Part shown: positions 44,755 through 56,170 of the stretch, in pieces
Position numbering within the stretch: position 1 is the first letter of the stretch
Layout of the letters: the number at the start of each line of letters is the position of its first letter
From: Perkinsus olseni
Taxonomy: Eukaryota; Perkinsozoa; Perkinsida; Perkinsidae
Length of the DNA stretch: 64,000 nt
Assembly (NCBI GenBank): GCA_013115135.1
Contig: JABANP010000113.1
Coordinates: 62,001 to 126,000, forward strand
Direction of reading: 5' to 3'
Notes under the pieces: model-generated
What the model was told of the DNA's origin: nothing
Databases searched by the model: none
What the model saw: only the letters and a program-made list of their open reading frames with translations
Made by a program: the position numbers and the translations under genes

Positions 44755-44935
44755 TGGCGAAGACCACAGCAGCTAGCGACAGAAGAGTTTTTTGAAAACC
44801 ACCATTGTGTGAAATTGTCTTGACAGCCGGCGCCCTTTGTGCCGAGACTCTCAGCCTGGGGGCCTCTCAGCGAGAGACGCGGAGATTACACTATGTACGG
44901 CACGATGTGTAAGAGAAGGCTTGAGTCGATTGATT
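44755..44935. repeat. dispersed repeat, copy related to 30465-30625
   Basis: Shares ordered blocks with 30465-30625 up to ACTATGTACGGCACGATGTG. Relative to that copy it has about 30 extra bases near 44845-44875 (CTCTCAGCCTGGGGGCCTCT region) that are rich in inverted motifs, in keeping with the surrounding tract. Confidence 0.5.
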
Positions 44936-45292
44936 TGCTCGTAGGAGCCCTTGAGGAAACCCTCTGTTTTGTGTTAACTTCCTGTCAATGCTAACATTGA
45001 GGTTCATTCTGCATGGTAGAGCCTCTACCGAAGAGGGGAAATTCAGTGCTCTGAATTCGAGAGTGGCGTGGCACATGTGGTGATTCGCGGATTGCTGAAT
45101 AATCCCGGCCGAATTTTGGGGCTATCAAACGATCGTTGCAGCTGGCAACTTTCCACCTTGACAAGGTGACCTTGTCTCAGAGACGTGGTAGTTCGATACA
45201 AAGCAGGATTCGAGATGGAAACTCGAGAGTTTAACGTTTTGGAAGCTTAACTTACAGTTGAAGCGCGCCGCATAACGCATGCTCCAACTTGT

Positions 45293-45384
45293 CATCATAC
45301 TATATGCTTACTATGGTAGTAATCATATAGTATGATGTCAAATCGTATTCAAAAGCGTCGCTTTTGAATCGCTTTCAAAGCGAT
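45293..45384. repeat. three adjacent palindromes
   Basis: Arms 45293-45306 and 45324-45337 (14 bp, 17-nt loop); 45347-45357 and 45359-45369 (11 bp, centre T); 45368-45375 and 45377-45384 (8 bp, centre C), the last overlapping the second. Three unrelated stems lie side by side. Confidence 0.9.
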
Positions 45385-45954
45385 AGGGTGAGGGCGCGAC
45401 TAATTCTGTGCAGTTGGTCTGCCATACCACTAATTATACCAATCCGACAATGGCTGGAGTCTTGCTAATACACTTCGACAGCGTAGTGTTACGAGCCGAA
45501 GATGAACTGAAGCGCGCTTTCATTCTGGGTGAGACTCCCCTCTTGCACTTGAGTCATTACATTCCTGAGTCATAAGTTGCAATCCTGTTTTCTAGTGTAC
45601 CCAGAATCGGCACCTAGTCGCGTCGAAAGGACGCTGCTCTTGCACAGGGAAGTGAGCTAAGCTCGCTGACGATATACTGTAGTCGCCTAGGAGGAGGTTC
45701 CGCCTCGCTGTCTTCAGCCCGAGTCTCCGGAGGACGATGGCATGGAGTATGCTGACGGGTCGCGGCCATCATCAATTTCCACGAACCGCAGTACCACTGC
45801 CTCGGACGGCTCGGGGTTAGACATTCAGTATACCGGAAGGGCTTTGCGGGGCGAGGACATCATGAGGTTTGCTAACCGCCTAGTTGACAACAGGTGAGTG
45901 ACTTTCTCACTCAGATAAACCCGGGATTTCCGGGCTCGAAGGCCCGGGAGTGGC

Positions 45955-46015
45955 CCGAAATCCTCAAGACATGATCGGTCCGAAGTTCGAACCGATCATG
46001 TCTTGAGGATTTCGG
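45955..46015. repeat. 25-bp-arm perfect inverted repeat, 11-nt loop
   Basis: Arms 45955-45979 and 45991-46015, beginning CCGAAATCCTCAAGACATGA, are perfect complements. No coding frame or poly-T tract nearby to suggest a terminator. Confidence 0.95.
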
Positions 46016-46197
46016 ACTCCGAACTTTCGAAGGAAGAAGAATTTCAGGGTCCCTTGTGACTTGCTGAGCTCTCTTGGCAGTCACTTCTAGGAGAGTACAA
46101 GTGGGAATGCCGGTTTCGCGCTGTTGATTCCCAGCCATGTTAGCAATAATCTCATAAAGTTTCGGCTTTGTACGTTCGCTCGTCACGGGAAACCAGG

Positions 46198-46236
46198 CCT
46201 TGTCTCGTGACTGATGGCATCAGTCACGAGACAAGG
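46198..46236. repeat. 39-bp perfect palindrome, single-base centre
   Basis: Arms of 19 bp (CCTTGTCTCGTGACTGATG and complement) around G at 46217. The stem can be extended by CCAGG/CCTGG beyond a 2-nt bulge. Confidence 0.95.
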
Positions 46237-47307
46237 TTCCTGGTCTGATGCATCAGCAGCCCTACCACTGGATGATAGCCGCTGTGGTCAGATGTATCAC
46301 TTCCCTTAGTGCAGAGCCGGGGTGTATTCAGGGTATACACGGACTCGGAGAAGAAACAGAAGTAAGATGAATTTTACACTAACCGGTGCGGAATTTTCTG
46401 TCAACATGTCTGTTTTGTCGAAATTCTCGATACAACAGCGAGGCGGATTCCTTCGGAGTCTTCTGACTCGAGAACTTGTTGGTCAGGTCTCTGTCCGACA
46501 GAGTCTGTCGTTTGCGACACTGATAATCCATACCTGAGCACTTCGGTGCGAGCGGCCTGGGCTACTCTCAATCTTGGTGAGCTGGCGTGATACTCTCCTC
46601 AGGAGAGTCTCCTGGCTACCACGATCTGGTAGAGCTTGACTGCTTCTTAGCCGCTCTCTTCTCGAGGCACCAAATTCCCGCTAACGGAGCACGAGAACCT
46701 CGATCATAGGCTGGGGCCGATGGCGGTCATCCACGATGGAAGTCGAAACTCTCCTCATGCCGTGAACATCGTGATGAAAACTTCAATGAATTATGACACT
46801 TGGCTAACTAGTAGTCGCCGCATGTGGCGGTGGCCCGTTAGCAGAAGCGAATGTCGACGCTTACTCCAACTAATCCGCTCTGGCGGAGATGCCTGGGTAT
46901 TTCCGTAAAAGGCTCATAGAGAGGGATTGCATGGCTCGCTAGTCTATATAGATTCTTAGAAAGATGATAGTCATGATACTTCGTGTGCCCGTCTCCTACG
47001 ATTCAACGAGATTGCGTTGACAACACAATACAATGTGCAATGTAGGATTCGCTCGTCGTAAGGCATATCGTACTAATCTGATTAGTCTAATCAGGGTGTA
47101 AATTATAGCCTGTAATCTATTGTACGAATCTGCAGAGGATATAGGGCCTATATTATAGGCTGGACGGTTTGCCCAGAGGATTGACCATACTCGGAGCCTC
47201 TGAGTGACTCAGACTGAGTCGATGCATACTCTAATGCTCAGTCAGCAAGCGTAACGGCGAACAATGATGACTCCGTGTTCCGTATTTGGAACGGTCGGAC
47301 CATTCTT

Positions 47308-47342
47308 GGATGTAGTAAGACCATTATGGTCCTACTACATCC
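47308..47342. repeat. 17-bp-arm palindrome, one mismatch
   Basis: Arms 47308-47324 and 47326-47342 (GGATGTAGTAAGACCAT) around T at 47325 with a single mismatch, suggesting it is older than the perfect ones. Confidence 0.9.
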
Positions 47343-48502
47343 ATGGAGGTGAAGGGTACTACCTCCAATCATACTGAGTCTGTACTTATGATACTGTATT
47401 ACTGGCACGTATCGCGTATGGTAGATTCCATCCACGATCTTTTTCGTCAATGTTCGGATTCGTACACCCACACTCGTCCACGTTATTTTCGTCCAGCTCC
47501 ATTCGTCCACCTCTAGTTGATCCACGATCTTTTCGGTCAGCGCTTTTCTTCCACGCCATTTCATGCATTCTTTTGCTCTTTCGACGATCGTTTCGTCCAG
47601 AACACCTGATCCAGTACTTTTCGTACACTACTAGTACTAGTGTAACACTAGCGATTTATTCCATCCATGTTCGTTTCGTCCAGGGCGACTTTGGAGTCCA
47701 ACGTTTGGACATATCTAACGCCTCATATGTGCAGATTCGCCTGAGCCCCTCAGGCTGAGGGGCTGAGCCGGAGGCCAACCCTCCCTTGCCCGACCCGTTT
47801 CGAACCTCAGAATCGAGCCGGAGGCTTTGATCTACCTGGTACTACCAGGTAGATGAAAGACTACCAGGCTGGTTACCAGCCGCTGGTAGTCTACCAGTGG
47901 TAGATCCTACCAACTTATATGCTTCTATCGCTCAAAGCGTGTTCGTGGTTTTCCTCTGTAGTCTCCTATTCAGCCCTCTGACATGGCTTTTGTAGTTGTT
48001 CAACACAGTTAGTTCAATTACCAATATGATGATGAAGCTCATCATGTGACTAAGTGAATGGCGAGAGCCCCTCATCTTTTGTTCAATTTTCTCGGCCTAC
48101 ATGAGGCATCGCGGCGTTCCTCCAAGACTCAAGAGGAGCTACGTGAATCACGTAACGTGATCACCCTACCGAGCTTCGGTAACCGAAGGCCTCTGGCCTT
48201 CCTCCGTGGGAGGACAAAATATGGCCGCCAAATAATGGCGGCCAATAACTGTAAACACTGCATTGGCCCGGCTCTAAGAGCCGGGCCGGGCTCTTTGATC
48301 GCATACTCTTCCCGAGAGTGAATGAGGGGACAACGTCCCCCGAGTCCCTCCATGCGTATCGCCGAGGCAAGGGCGGTGTGAGACTCTCACAGTGAGAGGT
48401 CCTCCTGGGCCGGAGGCCCATTGAGTTGGGTTTCTGAAACTATGACATATCACTGCCAGGCTCAACACTACCCATCTAGGACACAGTGGTCACTATATAC
48501 AT

Positions 48503-48552
48503 AGAATGTACCAGCCAAGAATTGAACTTGGGCACGAACAGCCGATCGGTGC
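48503..48552 (-). other. tRNA-like 3' portion
   Basis: On the minus strand a perfect T arm is present (CCAAG, loop TTCAATT, CTTGG) followed by CTGGT. The D and anticodon arms cannot be folded. Probably a relic. Confidence 0.3.
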
Positions 48553-48609
48553 ATGCGCGCACTCACCAGAGGCACACCTTAAGGAGGGGTTACCTCACCT
48601 TGGATTCTT

Positions 48610-50290
48610 AATGCCTTCATGCTGACCCTGTCCAGCGCCCTTGCTCCTTTCGTGACAATGATCTATGCGGATGACGTTGTAATCCTGTTTCGATATCGGG
48701 ATGTGCACAGCATTCAAGGTCTGGATGATGATATATCTCTTAGAGTCTAAGACTTAGACTGAATGGTTGGTGCTCCTCAGGCGAATGCCGCCTAATAGGC
48801 GAGATAGTATCTCGGAACAAAACCAGGCTGACGTGCTTCCCGCTGAAGAAGCAGCATGGGAGACCGGAGATAGTGGTATGTATCGAGGGTGACCTGATCA
48901 CAGAGGGCTCCGCCAAATGGACGATGCACGATGGGCCTTCAGCTGGATCGCAAGTTCAGATGGGGACCACATGCGGCATCGATAGTGTCAAAAGTTTTGA
49001 CTCAAAAGGCGAAGTCTTCGACTCGAACGGGCCTATCACACTGTCAAGAGACATGTGTGCAGCACCTGCGGCCTTATCCCGCATGTGGCGGTGCGGTTTT
49101 TCGACAACATCGCCCGGGCACATCTTCGACACGGAATGCCTTGCCGGTATACCCACTGGGTACCCCGTCCCACTGGGTACTACCCAGTCAACTTCGCTCG
49201 CTACAGGCCAGAGTCTGGCCGCCAGACTCTTTCGGAGGGCCTAGCGGCGCTAGGCTAGCGCTCGAATGGTCGCGTTCCGACTGCTTTCGTTTGTCGTACT
49301 GGCCCCGAATGCATAGCCTGGGACGACCTGTGCACTGCGCAGTGTGACACTGCCAGTTTCTAAAGCGCAGGGTGCAGCGGCCTGAGTTTTTCGACCGTGC
49401 GCCTTTTTCACGACGAGCTTGTAGAATTCTTGGAGCCTACAGAGTCGAGCGGCCTTCAGAGCCCGCGACTAAAGCCTCTCCTATTGGCTCAATAACGCAG
49501 TCTTCCAGGGAATGCCCAACGGATGCAGCGGTACCGTACTCCGACGGTTTCGTGGATTCGGGTTCCTATGCGGGCTGCGGTGTTGCATGGAAGTCAGAGT
49601 CTGGGTCATGGTCGACGAGGGATGCCCATGAGCTCGGCCTGGAGTTCAGGCTGAACCCATGGGCATCCTACTCGCTCAGCGTCGCTGAGTCAGCGAGTCT
49701 CGCTGCAGAACTTAACGCATACGCTCATGCGACCCGCTGCCCTGATCTATACAGACTGCCTCCGTGCAATCGACCTGCTAACCAGGGCATCGGAGGATTC
49801 CTCGGAACATGCGGCTGGATGTAAGCTAGCCCAGGGCTAGGAGCCCTCAGAAATCGTCAAGCGTGTGCACTTGCTGGATGCCGGCTTGATATTGCGATGC
49901 ACTCCCTCGAAAGACAGTGTCGGTAATCTAAGAGCTGACACAGCTGCCAGTGACACTGCGGCTCGTGCCGCCGCACAGCATGACCCTGCCTCTACCCTAG
50001 CGGTTCCCTAAGGGAACTTCCCTTCACTCGCTCTGCCCTCTCCCCGGCAGTCAGGGCGTGGCCGCGAGGAGGTAGGACTCCTACAGGAGTCTGTGGGCGA
50101 CTGTCTGTGGGCGCATTGCGCCCGGCGCAACTAGCTGCGCTGCAGTAGCGCCGCTACTCGAAGGCCAAGATCAATCAGGGCTCCCCGGTAATACCGGGCC
50201 GGTATGCCCCTTCTGCGACTCGGGTGCGGAGGAAGACTTGCTTCATTTCTTGTTCGATTGCAGCACTGCAACTGGCTGTTAGATTAGATA
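48610..50290 (+). mobile_element. LINE-type retroelement, 3' half (RT end, RNase H, zinc finger), broken
   Basis: In order: TMIYADDVVILF (RT YADD catalytic box, about 48655), GLQLDRKFRWGPHAASIV (RT thumb-like, about 48937), an RNase H-like domain YSDGFVDSGSYAGCGVAW ... SVAESASLAAELNAYAHA (about 49535-49740), and VCPFCDSGAEEDLLHFLFDC (about 50200-50265), a zinc-finger tail seen at the end of such ORFs. Frames change many times and several changes coincide with palindromes, for example at 48744-48760 and 48789-48813. The 5' half is missing here. Confidence 0.75.
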
Positions 50291-51160
50291 ACTCAACAAG
50301 AGTCGTTTACAGTGGTTCTTGAATTATAACTACAGTAATAACAGTAATACGTAAGCTAGGCTAGCAAGGAAGACAGTCACAAGGGGGTGAGACACTCAAT
50401 TGTGTACAACTTTCCTCGCACTGGCGTCAGCAGCAGAAAACCCTCGAGGCCGCGGTGAGACTCAGAGATGTAATGTGTCTTCCTCCATGCGGAGACTACT
50501 TCGGGACAAGGGCTTGGCTCCTGAGCCGGAGAGATTCATCAATGGCACCGGTCGACTGAGAACTTGCTGATATGTTGCGCACCCGAGCCGTTCGGGCCGA
50601 GCGGTGCATCCGAAGCTTTCCGCATCTACCGGAGACGGTTGAGGTGGCAATAGGGCTCAATGGGCCGTGTCGCGTCCTAAGACTTCGAAGAAGAAGTGGT
50701 AGGTGTGTTTTGGGCCGTATAAAATGGTCCAGTGATATTGATGATTTGCTTAGTGTACCAGGAGACCCGGTCCAAGTTGCTATGACAGTTGCTGTTCCGT
50801 TGTTACTCATAGTCAACTCAAGGCGAGGAGGAGTGTAAAGTCTGTCTACCTTTTCTTCTTCTAAGCTCAGTGAGCTTCACTCTCTCGTGGGCAATATGCA
50901 CGCATGAACAAGACGATTGGCGCATAATGAGTAACATATGACCAAAACCGCTAGTTCTATCCATGAGCGCGAGATTTTCTAGGAAAAACCCATATATGGA
51001 CGGACACGGTCTAGTATCTGTTTTCGTTCTCCCTAATGACGAAAATGTCCAACGCTTCCACTCCCATGGGCCATGGCCACGGACGCACAGTATTGCAGCG
51101 CTCCGGGCTTTGCGGAAATCAGGGACAGCATCCTGAGGGTGTGTAACACCTCCAATATGG

Positions 51161-51213
51161 GTGCCGCCAAGAAGTCTGAGGTTCGCCGCGAAACTCAGAC
51201 TTCTTGGCGGCAC
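51161..51213. repeat. 20-bp-arm perfect inverted repeat, 13-nt loop
   Basis: Arms 51161-51180 and 51194-51213 (GTGCCGCCAAGAAGTCTGAG) flank the start of the LINE ORF1-like frame. Because of it, both strands encode the same short peptide LRLLGGT. Confidence 0.95.
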
Positions 51214-53620
51214 CGTTCGCGATCTGTTGGAAAATCTGCACTATCTATACACTAGCGCCCAGGAGGGTCTAGTCAAGGCTCAATCTAGGCTGATTGGTCT
51301 TCTGGAAGACCATTCTGCGCTCAAGGATGAGCTCTCTAAGAGCAAATCCAACCCGGTCCGCCCCCTTCCGTCTGACGGTCACAGCTTGCCTAATATAAGC
51401 AACAACAACAACAACAACAACAACAACTCGCTCAAGGAGGGAGCAAGAAGGGCCTGAACGCCTTTGTCAGAGTGCGCAGGGGTCTGGAGGGTCTTCTCAG
51501 TGCAGGCATCATGGTTGTCTGGCGTCTCATGAAGCCAGGAATCCGCCACCGCAAGGTCGTGTGCTACCACTGCTGCGCGATTGGCAAATCGGCTCACCTT
51601 GCCAAGGACTGCCCCAATGAGGTCGCCAGCTACAAGTGTGGCCTGAAGGGCCACGAAGATCGCGCGTGCCCTGGAGGCCCTCCACGGTGCGTTAACTGTA
51701 AATGACAGTCTGTAATGGTACCCACCACGCCACCGATCACAGGGTCTGCCCATCCGTCCATAACCTCATTCGACGCTACCTTGGGTCGCTTATTAGGCTG
51801 TATTAGCCAAGGCCAACGAGATTGGTCACTGTAACATTCGAATTAATCAAATATTATTTGACAAATAGATATGGGTAGGAGCACGGTAGTTTTTCAAGAA
51901 GCAGTTGATAGCTTAGATGCCGATATCATAGCCGTACAGGAACCGCCGAAGCTAGCGCAATGCAGAAGGATCCTGGATACGGCCATATAGAGTGGTACGT
52001 AGTCTAGCCGACTCCAGGGACTGGGTGATGATTGACATTCGGAATGTCACATTCCTTGCAAGGGCATTCGCTATTCAACCATCCGCCTAAATTCTGGATA
52101 TTGTCCCTCGGATGGCCGCATCACTATGGAGCAGTGCCTTGTCGATCTGTCAGACTTCATCGATGGCCATCACGTCATCCTCTGCTGTGATAGTAATGCG
52201 TGGGTTCCACGCATTCCACGCCGTGGAATAACTCGTGGGGCACACCTCCAAACGGGGGTCCTATCAGCGCCGTCGAGGAATGGGCTGACGGCCTCAACTT
52301 GCAACTCCTCATTGAGGAGTCCTCAATGACCCAGACTCGTCACCAGCATTTCGAAGTCACCGGGCTGCTAGCGACGGGCCGTCGCCGACGGCTCCGAGTC
52401 TCATACTGAATCAATATTATTGATGTCACGCTGTGTTCTGAGTGGTTATCTCGAGATATTGGTGGGTGGAAGGTTGATTGGTCACACCGCATGTCAATGG
52501 TTTCCGACCACGCCACGATAACGACGGTCCTATCTTCTCGCCTTCAATGCCCCAGTGGGGCATCCCCACTGCGCCTCCTTGGCATGGGCAAGGTTGGTTT
52601 GATGTCATCAAATTGATGAGGTATTGTTCGCAGAGAGAATCTCCTTAGCTCTCAACGACCTGGCTGGAGTCAAGACCTCCAGTGCACTCGAGTGGGATCA
52701 GGTCGTTGCTGTCACGGACAAATTATGCGAGACCTTAGCTCAAACTGTACAGGTATATCGCCGTCCCAAGCGAGGCTCGCTTAGCGAGCGCGCTCGGAGC
52801 GGCCAGTTCGGTGGACTCGTGAGCTGGATCTGCTTCGTGACAGAGTACGCTGGCTCAAGAAAAGATTGCAGAGGACACGAGGATCTCCGTGCGTTCGCGC
52901 TGAACTACGTTCCGCCTCTCGGAACCTCCGGAACTTGAAGCGGAATTGCTGCCGGGAGCATGCTAGAACCACACTTCCACGGATAGAGGATCCACAGCGG
53001 GCCATGGTATTCCATCGGAGCTGGTGTGCTCGCAGCAAGGGCGTCGACCACACTTACCTCGCAGGCTCCCAGGCTGTGAGTCAAAGCAGAAGAGCTCGCG
53101 GACTCCCCCTTTCCTGTGGAGGAAGCTGACCTTCCAGAGAAGGCATCGGCCCGCCTCCAACTCGAAGAGCGCCTCCGGGCACTGAGGAACACCCCTGTGT
53201 CAATATCTCCGGTCGACACTGCTGAAGTTCTGGACGCTCTGCGTGAGATCAGGTCCCAGTCTTGCCCAGGCGTCGATGCAGTTCCCATAACCGCTGTGAA
53301 ACTCGCTGCTGAGCGTGAGCCACTCGTCTTTAAAAGATGATCTTTTGCAGCATTCTGTCCGCCTTCATTCATCATCGCTCGGTACCTCAGAGACTGAAAA
53401 GTGGTCTTGTGGTGACGCTGCCTAAGGGACCCTTAGTAAGGGTGGATGTCGACCTCCGTGGGAACCGAATTTCGGTTACCGAAATCATGGCGGCCAATCT
53501 CTGTCAATACAGCACTCGCCTGTCGGGCGAGATATTCTACAGAGTCTGTAGTACAGAGTCTGTACTACAGACTATCTACAACTCTATATATTCTACCGTG
53601 ACATCATTGACAAATAGCTA
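51214..53620 (+). mobile_element. LINE-type retroelement, 5' half (zinc knuckles, endonuclease, RT start), broken
   Basis: ORF1-like part: a helical segment, an AAC microsatellite (51400-51427) encoding poly-Asn or poly-Gln depending on frame, then CYHCCAIGKSAHLAKDC and a second knuckle KCGLKGHEDRACP (about 51560-51670). Endonuclease part: DADIIAVQEPP (about 51920), ILCCDSNAW (about 52178-52203), SWGTPPNGG (about 52233), IIDVTLCSEW (about 52414) and SDHATI (about 52503). RT start: LDALREIRSQSCPGVDAVP (about 53230), HHRSVPQRLKSGLVVTLPKG (about 53370). Frames shift at palindromes and the element stops near 53620 before the catalytic RT box. Confidence 0.75.
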
Positions 53621-54295
53621 AGTCACCTAGCCTAGGTACTACTGTGGATATTAAATAATTAAAGGATGTGCTGAGCACGCGCTCAGCATGATCGATTTGA
53701 TCGCACCTAATAGACTATCGCTAATAGACTATTACTATTACTATTACTAATAGTCTATGATAGACTGTCTATCAGTATTATTAGGAGACTGACATACTGA
53801 TGCATCAAGTGCGATGTGACAAAGCTCATTGGCAGATATACACCCCTCCACAAATTCTTAGCATATCCGGTTTTTGGGTAAATGTACATTGGCAACGGCC
53901 GTCTATTTTTGGGCTGTGTGTTCGCCAACAGGACGTGCTTTTCAAACGGAGCGTTGCATTTGTATGGCTATGTTCAACAACACTCGACGCGTACAACACC
54001 GTTGGTTTCCCTAGGCGTTGGTTGTTGTTCGGTCGGTTGCTTCTTGGCCCTTTACACATACTCAACGCCCAATTCTTTCTAACACTTGTTGCTTCTTTCG
54101 GGTGTTGCTTCTATTGCTCGACGTTGCTTTTTCTGCCAGTACATTATCAACAGTGGTGTTGCTTGACCACCTTCATCTAGGAACGTTGTGTTTTACGGTA
54201 AAAGTTTTACCCGGTCTTTCCATTTCGGCATTCACTGATAGTTTCTCAGAAGCTGCTTTTAGGAGTTTGGGTGACAGCTTCTGAGACTCAGACGG
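53621..54295. other. noncoding stretch with AT repeats and a dispersed 35-bp repeat
   Basis: ATTACT-type simple repeat at about 53717-53755. TCCACAAATTCTTAGCATAT at about 53847-53866 recurs at about 56320 and, inverted, at about 56583. Inverted repeat TCTCAGAAGCTG at 54244-54255 and 54275-54286 lies just before the AT-hook ORF. Confidence 0.5.
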
Positions 54296-55213
54296 ATGTG
54301 CAAACCATTCCTGCGTCCCTGCTCAACGAACTTAGTTGCCATGCAGCGCCGGGCCTATCATACAAGCCGTCGCAAGCGCTACTCCGAGATTACTGCCAGC
54401 GACGGCGGGAGTACTACTCCCTATGAGCGAGTTCATCCGAAAAGCTTTTTCGAGACCTCACGCCGCGAGGCTCACGGACATTTACTGGCGCTTGTAATAC
54501 CCCAACTCCTCCGAAGTTTCGCACTTGCGGGCCACAAGCGTGGGGCTGTGGCTTGCCACAAGCTGTGGCAAGCATTCAGCTCACGGCCTCAACATGGACC
54601 AGTGAGTGGTGAGTCACCACTGGTGACCACGACTCCTGCAAACATATACAGTGTATATGGTATATTGTATATGTATAGAGTGTATGTGTATATTATACAC
54701 ATGGTGAAAGGTTTTCTCCATAAATGCACTCTGTCGGGAGGCGTATCTCGCTCGGAAAGTAGCAAGGAGTCTGACGTAGCCGAATGTGAGGAAGAAACCA
54801 GCAACGCTTCGGGAGTAGGTGGAGATTCCAGCAGCTGGAATTTAGCTACAACCTGCTGCCAACTTGATGTCTCCGTTCAGGCTCATGGCGTCGAGGATGT
54901 CGGTCATGAAGGTGGGACCGAGGCGGGCAACCTTGACGGTGCCGAGTACCCTCAACGAAGCCGCTTACTTGATCCTCCAAGAGCAGATGGCGAGGCGCTG
55001 AAAACTGAGATCTCAGATGGCCGCAAGCGAAAGCGTGGGAGGCCGGGAAAGTGGGGGCCAGCTCTGAAGAAGCAGTATACTGCCACTAAGGGTCTTCCAT
55101 CACGAGGATCCTCTACGACTACACCATCGACCCCACTGGAACCCTCGTCGTCATCCTCACCGCCTTCCATTGACGATTACGATTTGCCGCCTGGAGTGGA
55201 TGCGCATTTGTGA
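54296..55213 (+). CDS. AT-hook-containing ORF, 305 aa, unknown
   Basis: The longest uninterrupted frame in the palindrome tract, with an ATG start and TGA stop. The C-terminal part has a DNA-binding AT-hook-like motif (RKRKRGRPGKW, about 55020-55050) followed by a Ser/Thr/Pro-rich stretch and an acidic end. The middle contains in-frame palindromes (54551-54573 and 54605-54621) and an AT-rich, Tyr-rich segment (about 54640-54700). Not otherwise recognised. It could be a domesticated or recent ORF, or chance. Confidence 0.4.
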   Translation: MCKPFLRPCSTNLVAMQRRAYHTSRRKRYSEITASDGGSTTPYERVHPKSFFETSRREAHGHLLALVIPQLLRSFALAGHKRGAVACHKLWQAFSSRPQHGPVSGESPLVTTTPANIYSVYGILYMYRVYVYIIHMVKGFLHKCTLSGGVSRSESSKESDVAECEEETSNASGVGGDSSSWNLATTCCQLDVSVQAHGVEDVGHEGGTEAGNLDGAEYPQRSRLLDPPRADGEALKTEISDGRKRKRGRPGKWGPALKKQYTATKGLPSRGSSTTTPSTPLEPSSSSSPPSIDDYDLPPGVDAHL

Positions 55214-55744
55214 TGAATGGTGAGGGTTTTCAAGCGGTATCAACTACATATTTACTCTTCAGGTTTAATTGAAATTTTCTTATGATCTCGCTCAAACTTC
55301 GTCTACTCCTGCGGTCTTTCACGGTGTCTCCCAGAGCCCGGAAACTACAAGTGCGTCGCTGTAGTAGTATTTCGTTACGGAGTAGGCGTATGCTTCTCAG
55401 GTTGAACTGCACTGATAATCCGTTACGCCGTGATATGAAGAAGTTCTACAGTAGAACTAGCAGTTCTGAATCTATTTCTCCACAGCTTAGCTTTGTTGCG
55501 TACTTCACAGTAGACTCTACTCCTACCAGATAAATTGGCTGTGCGACTCGCTACTAGACAGTCTAGTCTAGACTAGTGGCAGTATCACTGTGATACCAGT
55601 TAGAGATGAGATGCAGATAGTTAGGAAGACAGTGTCTTCAAGACAGTGCTTGATGTTGGACCAACATTGTTCTGCTAGTCGGAAAAACCTACGAGATAGT
55701 TCGAACTCATCACACCGCAAGTGCTCGTTAACAGTAAGCTGCAA

Positions 55745-56160
55745 AAAGTGAAGGTGTTGCAAAAGTAGAGGTGTTGGCAAAGTACGTGTGTTGCCAAAGC
55801 ACAGAAGTTGATAAAGTCCCCGATGTTGCCCAAATTCCAACGTCTACAAAACTCATATGTTATGTAAGTTCGTCAAGTCCGCTTGTTGCATGTGTTAACG
55901 AGTTTGCTATGCAAATGTGTTTGATTCGTCGCCCTGTTGTCAAAGTACCTATGTGATAATTTGACCCTAGTGAAAATCAACCACTGTTGCAAAAGCTAAT
56001 GCACGCGTTGATGAAGTTCATGGGCCAGTTGAAAAAGAATGCCACGTTGTAGAACAACGCGTTGCTAAATGTCACGTTGCCGAAGTAAATATTCCCGTTG
56101 CGAATGTCGTTGCTGCCGTTGCCATTTCACCGGAGTTGTTATTGTTGGTGTTGTCGAAGT
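55745..56160. repeat. degenerate minisatellite, unit about 17 bp
   Basis: Successive units vary around GTGTTGCCAAAGTACAG; the clearest five lie at about 55752-55840. Later units become irregular but keep GTTG...AAA spacing. Confidence 0.6.
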
Positions 56161-56170
56161 TCACTCACCC

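Larger units (their letters stand above)
44236..48600. other. palindrome-rich noncoding region
   Basis: No gene recognised. Contains the repeat at 44755-44935, degenerate direct repeats around TTCGTCCA at about 47430-47690, and many short palindromes listed separately. Small frames inside it are broken by the palindromes. Confidence 0.6.

Noticed and set aside
45955..46236. Transcription terminators
   Set aside because: Long stems without poly-T tracts and no gene ending nearby; bacterial-type terminators are not expected here.
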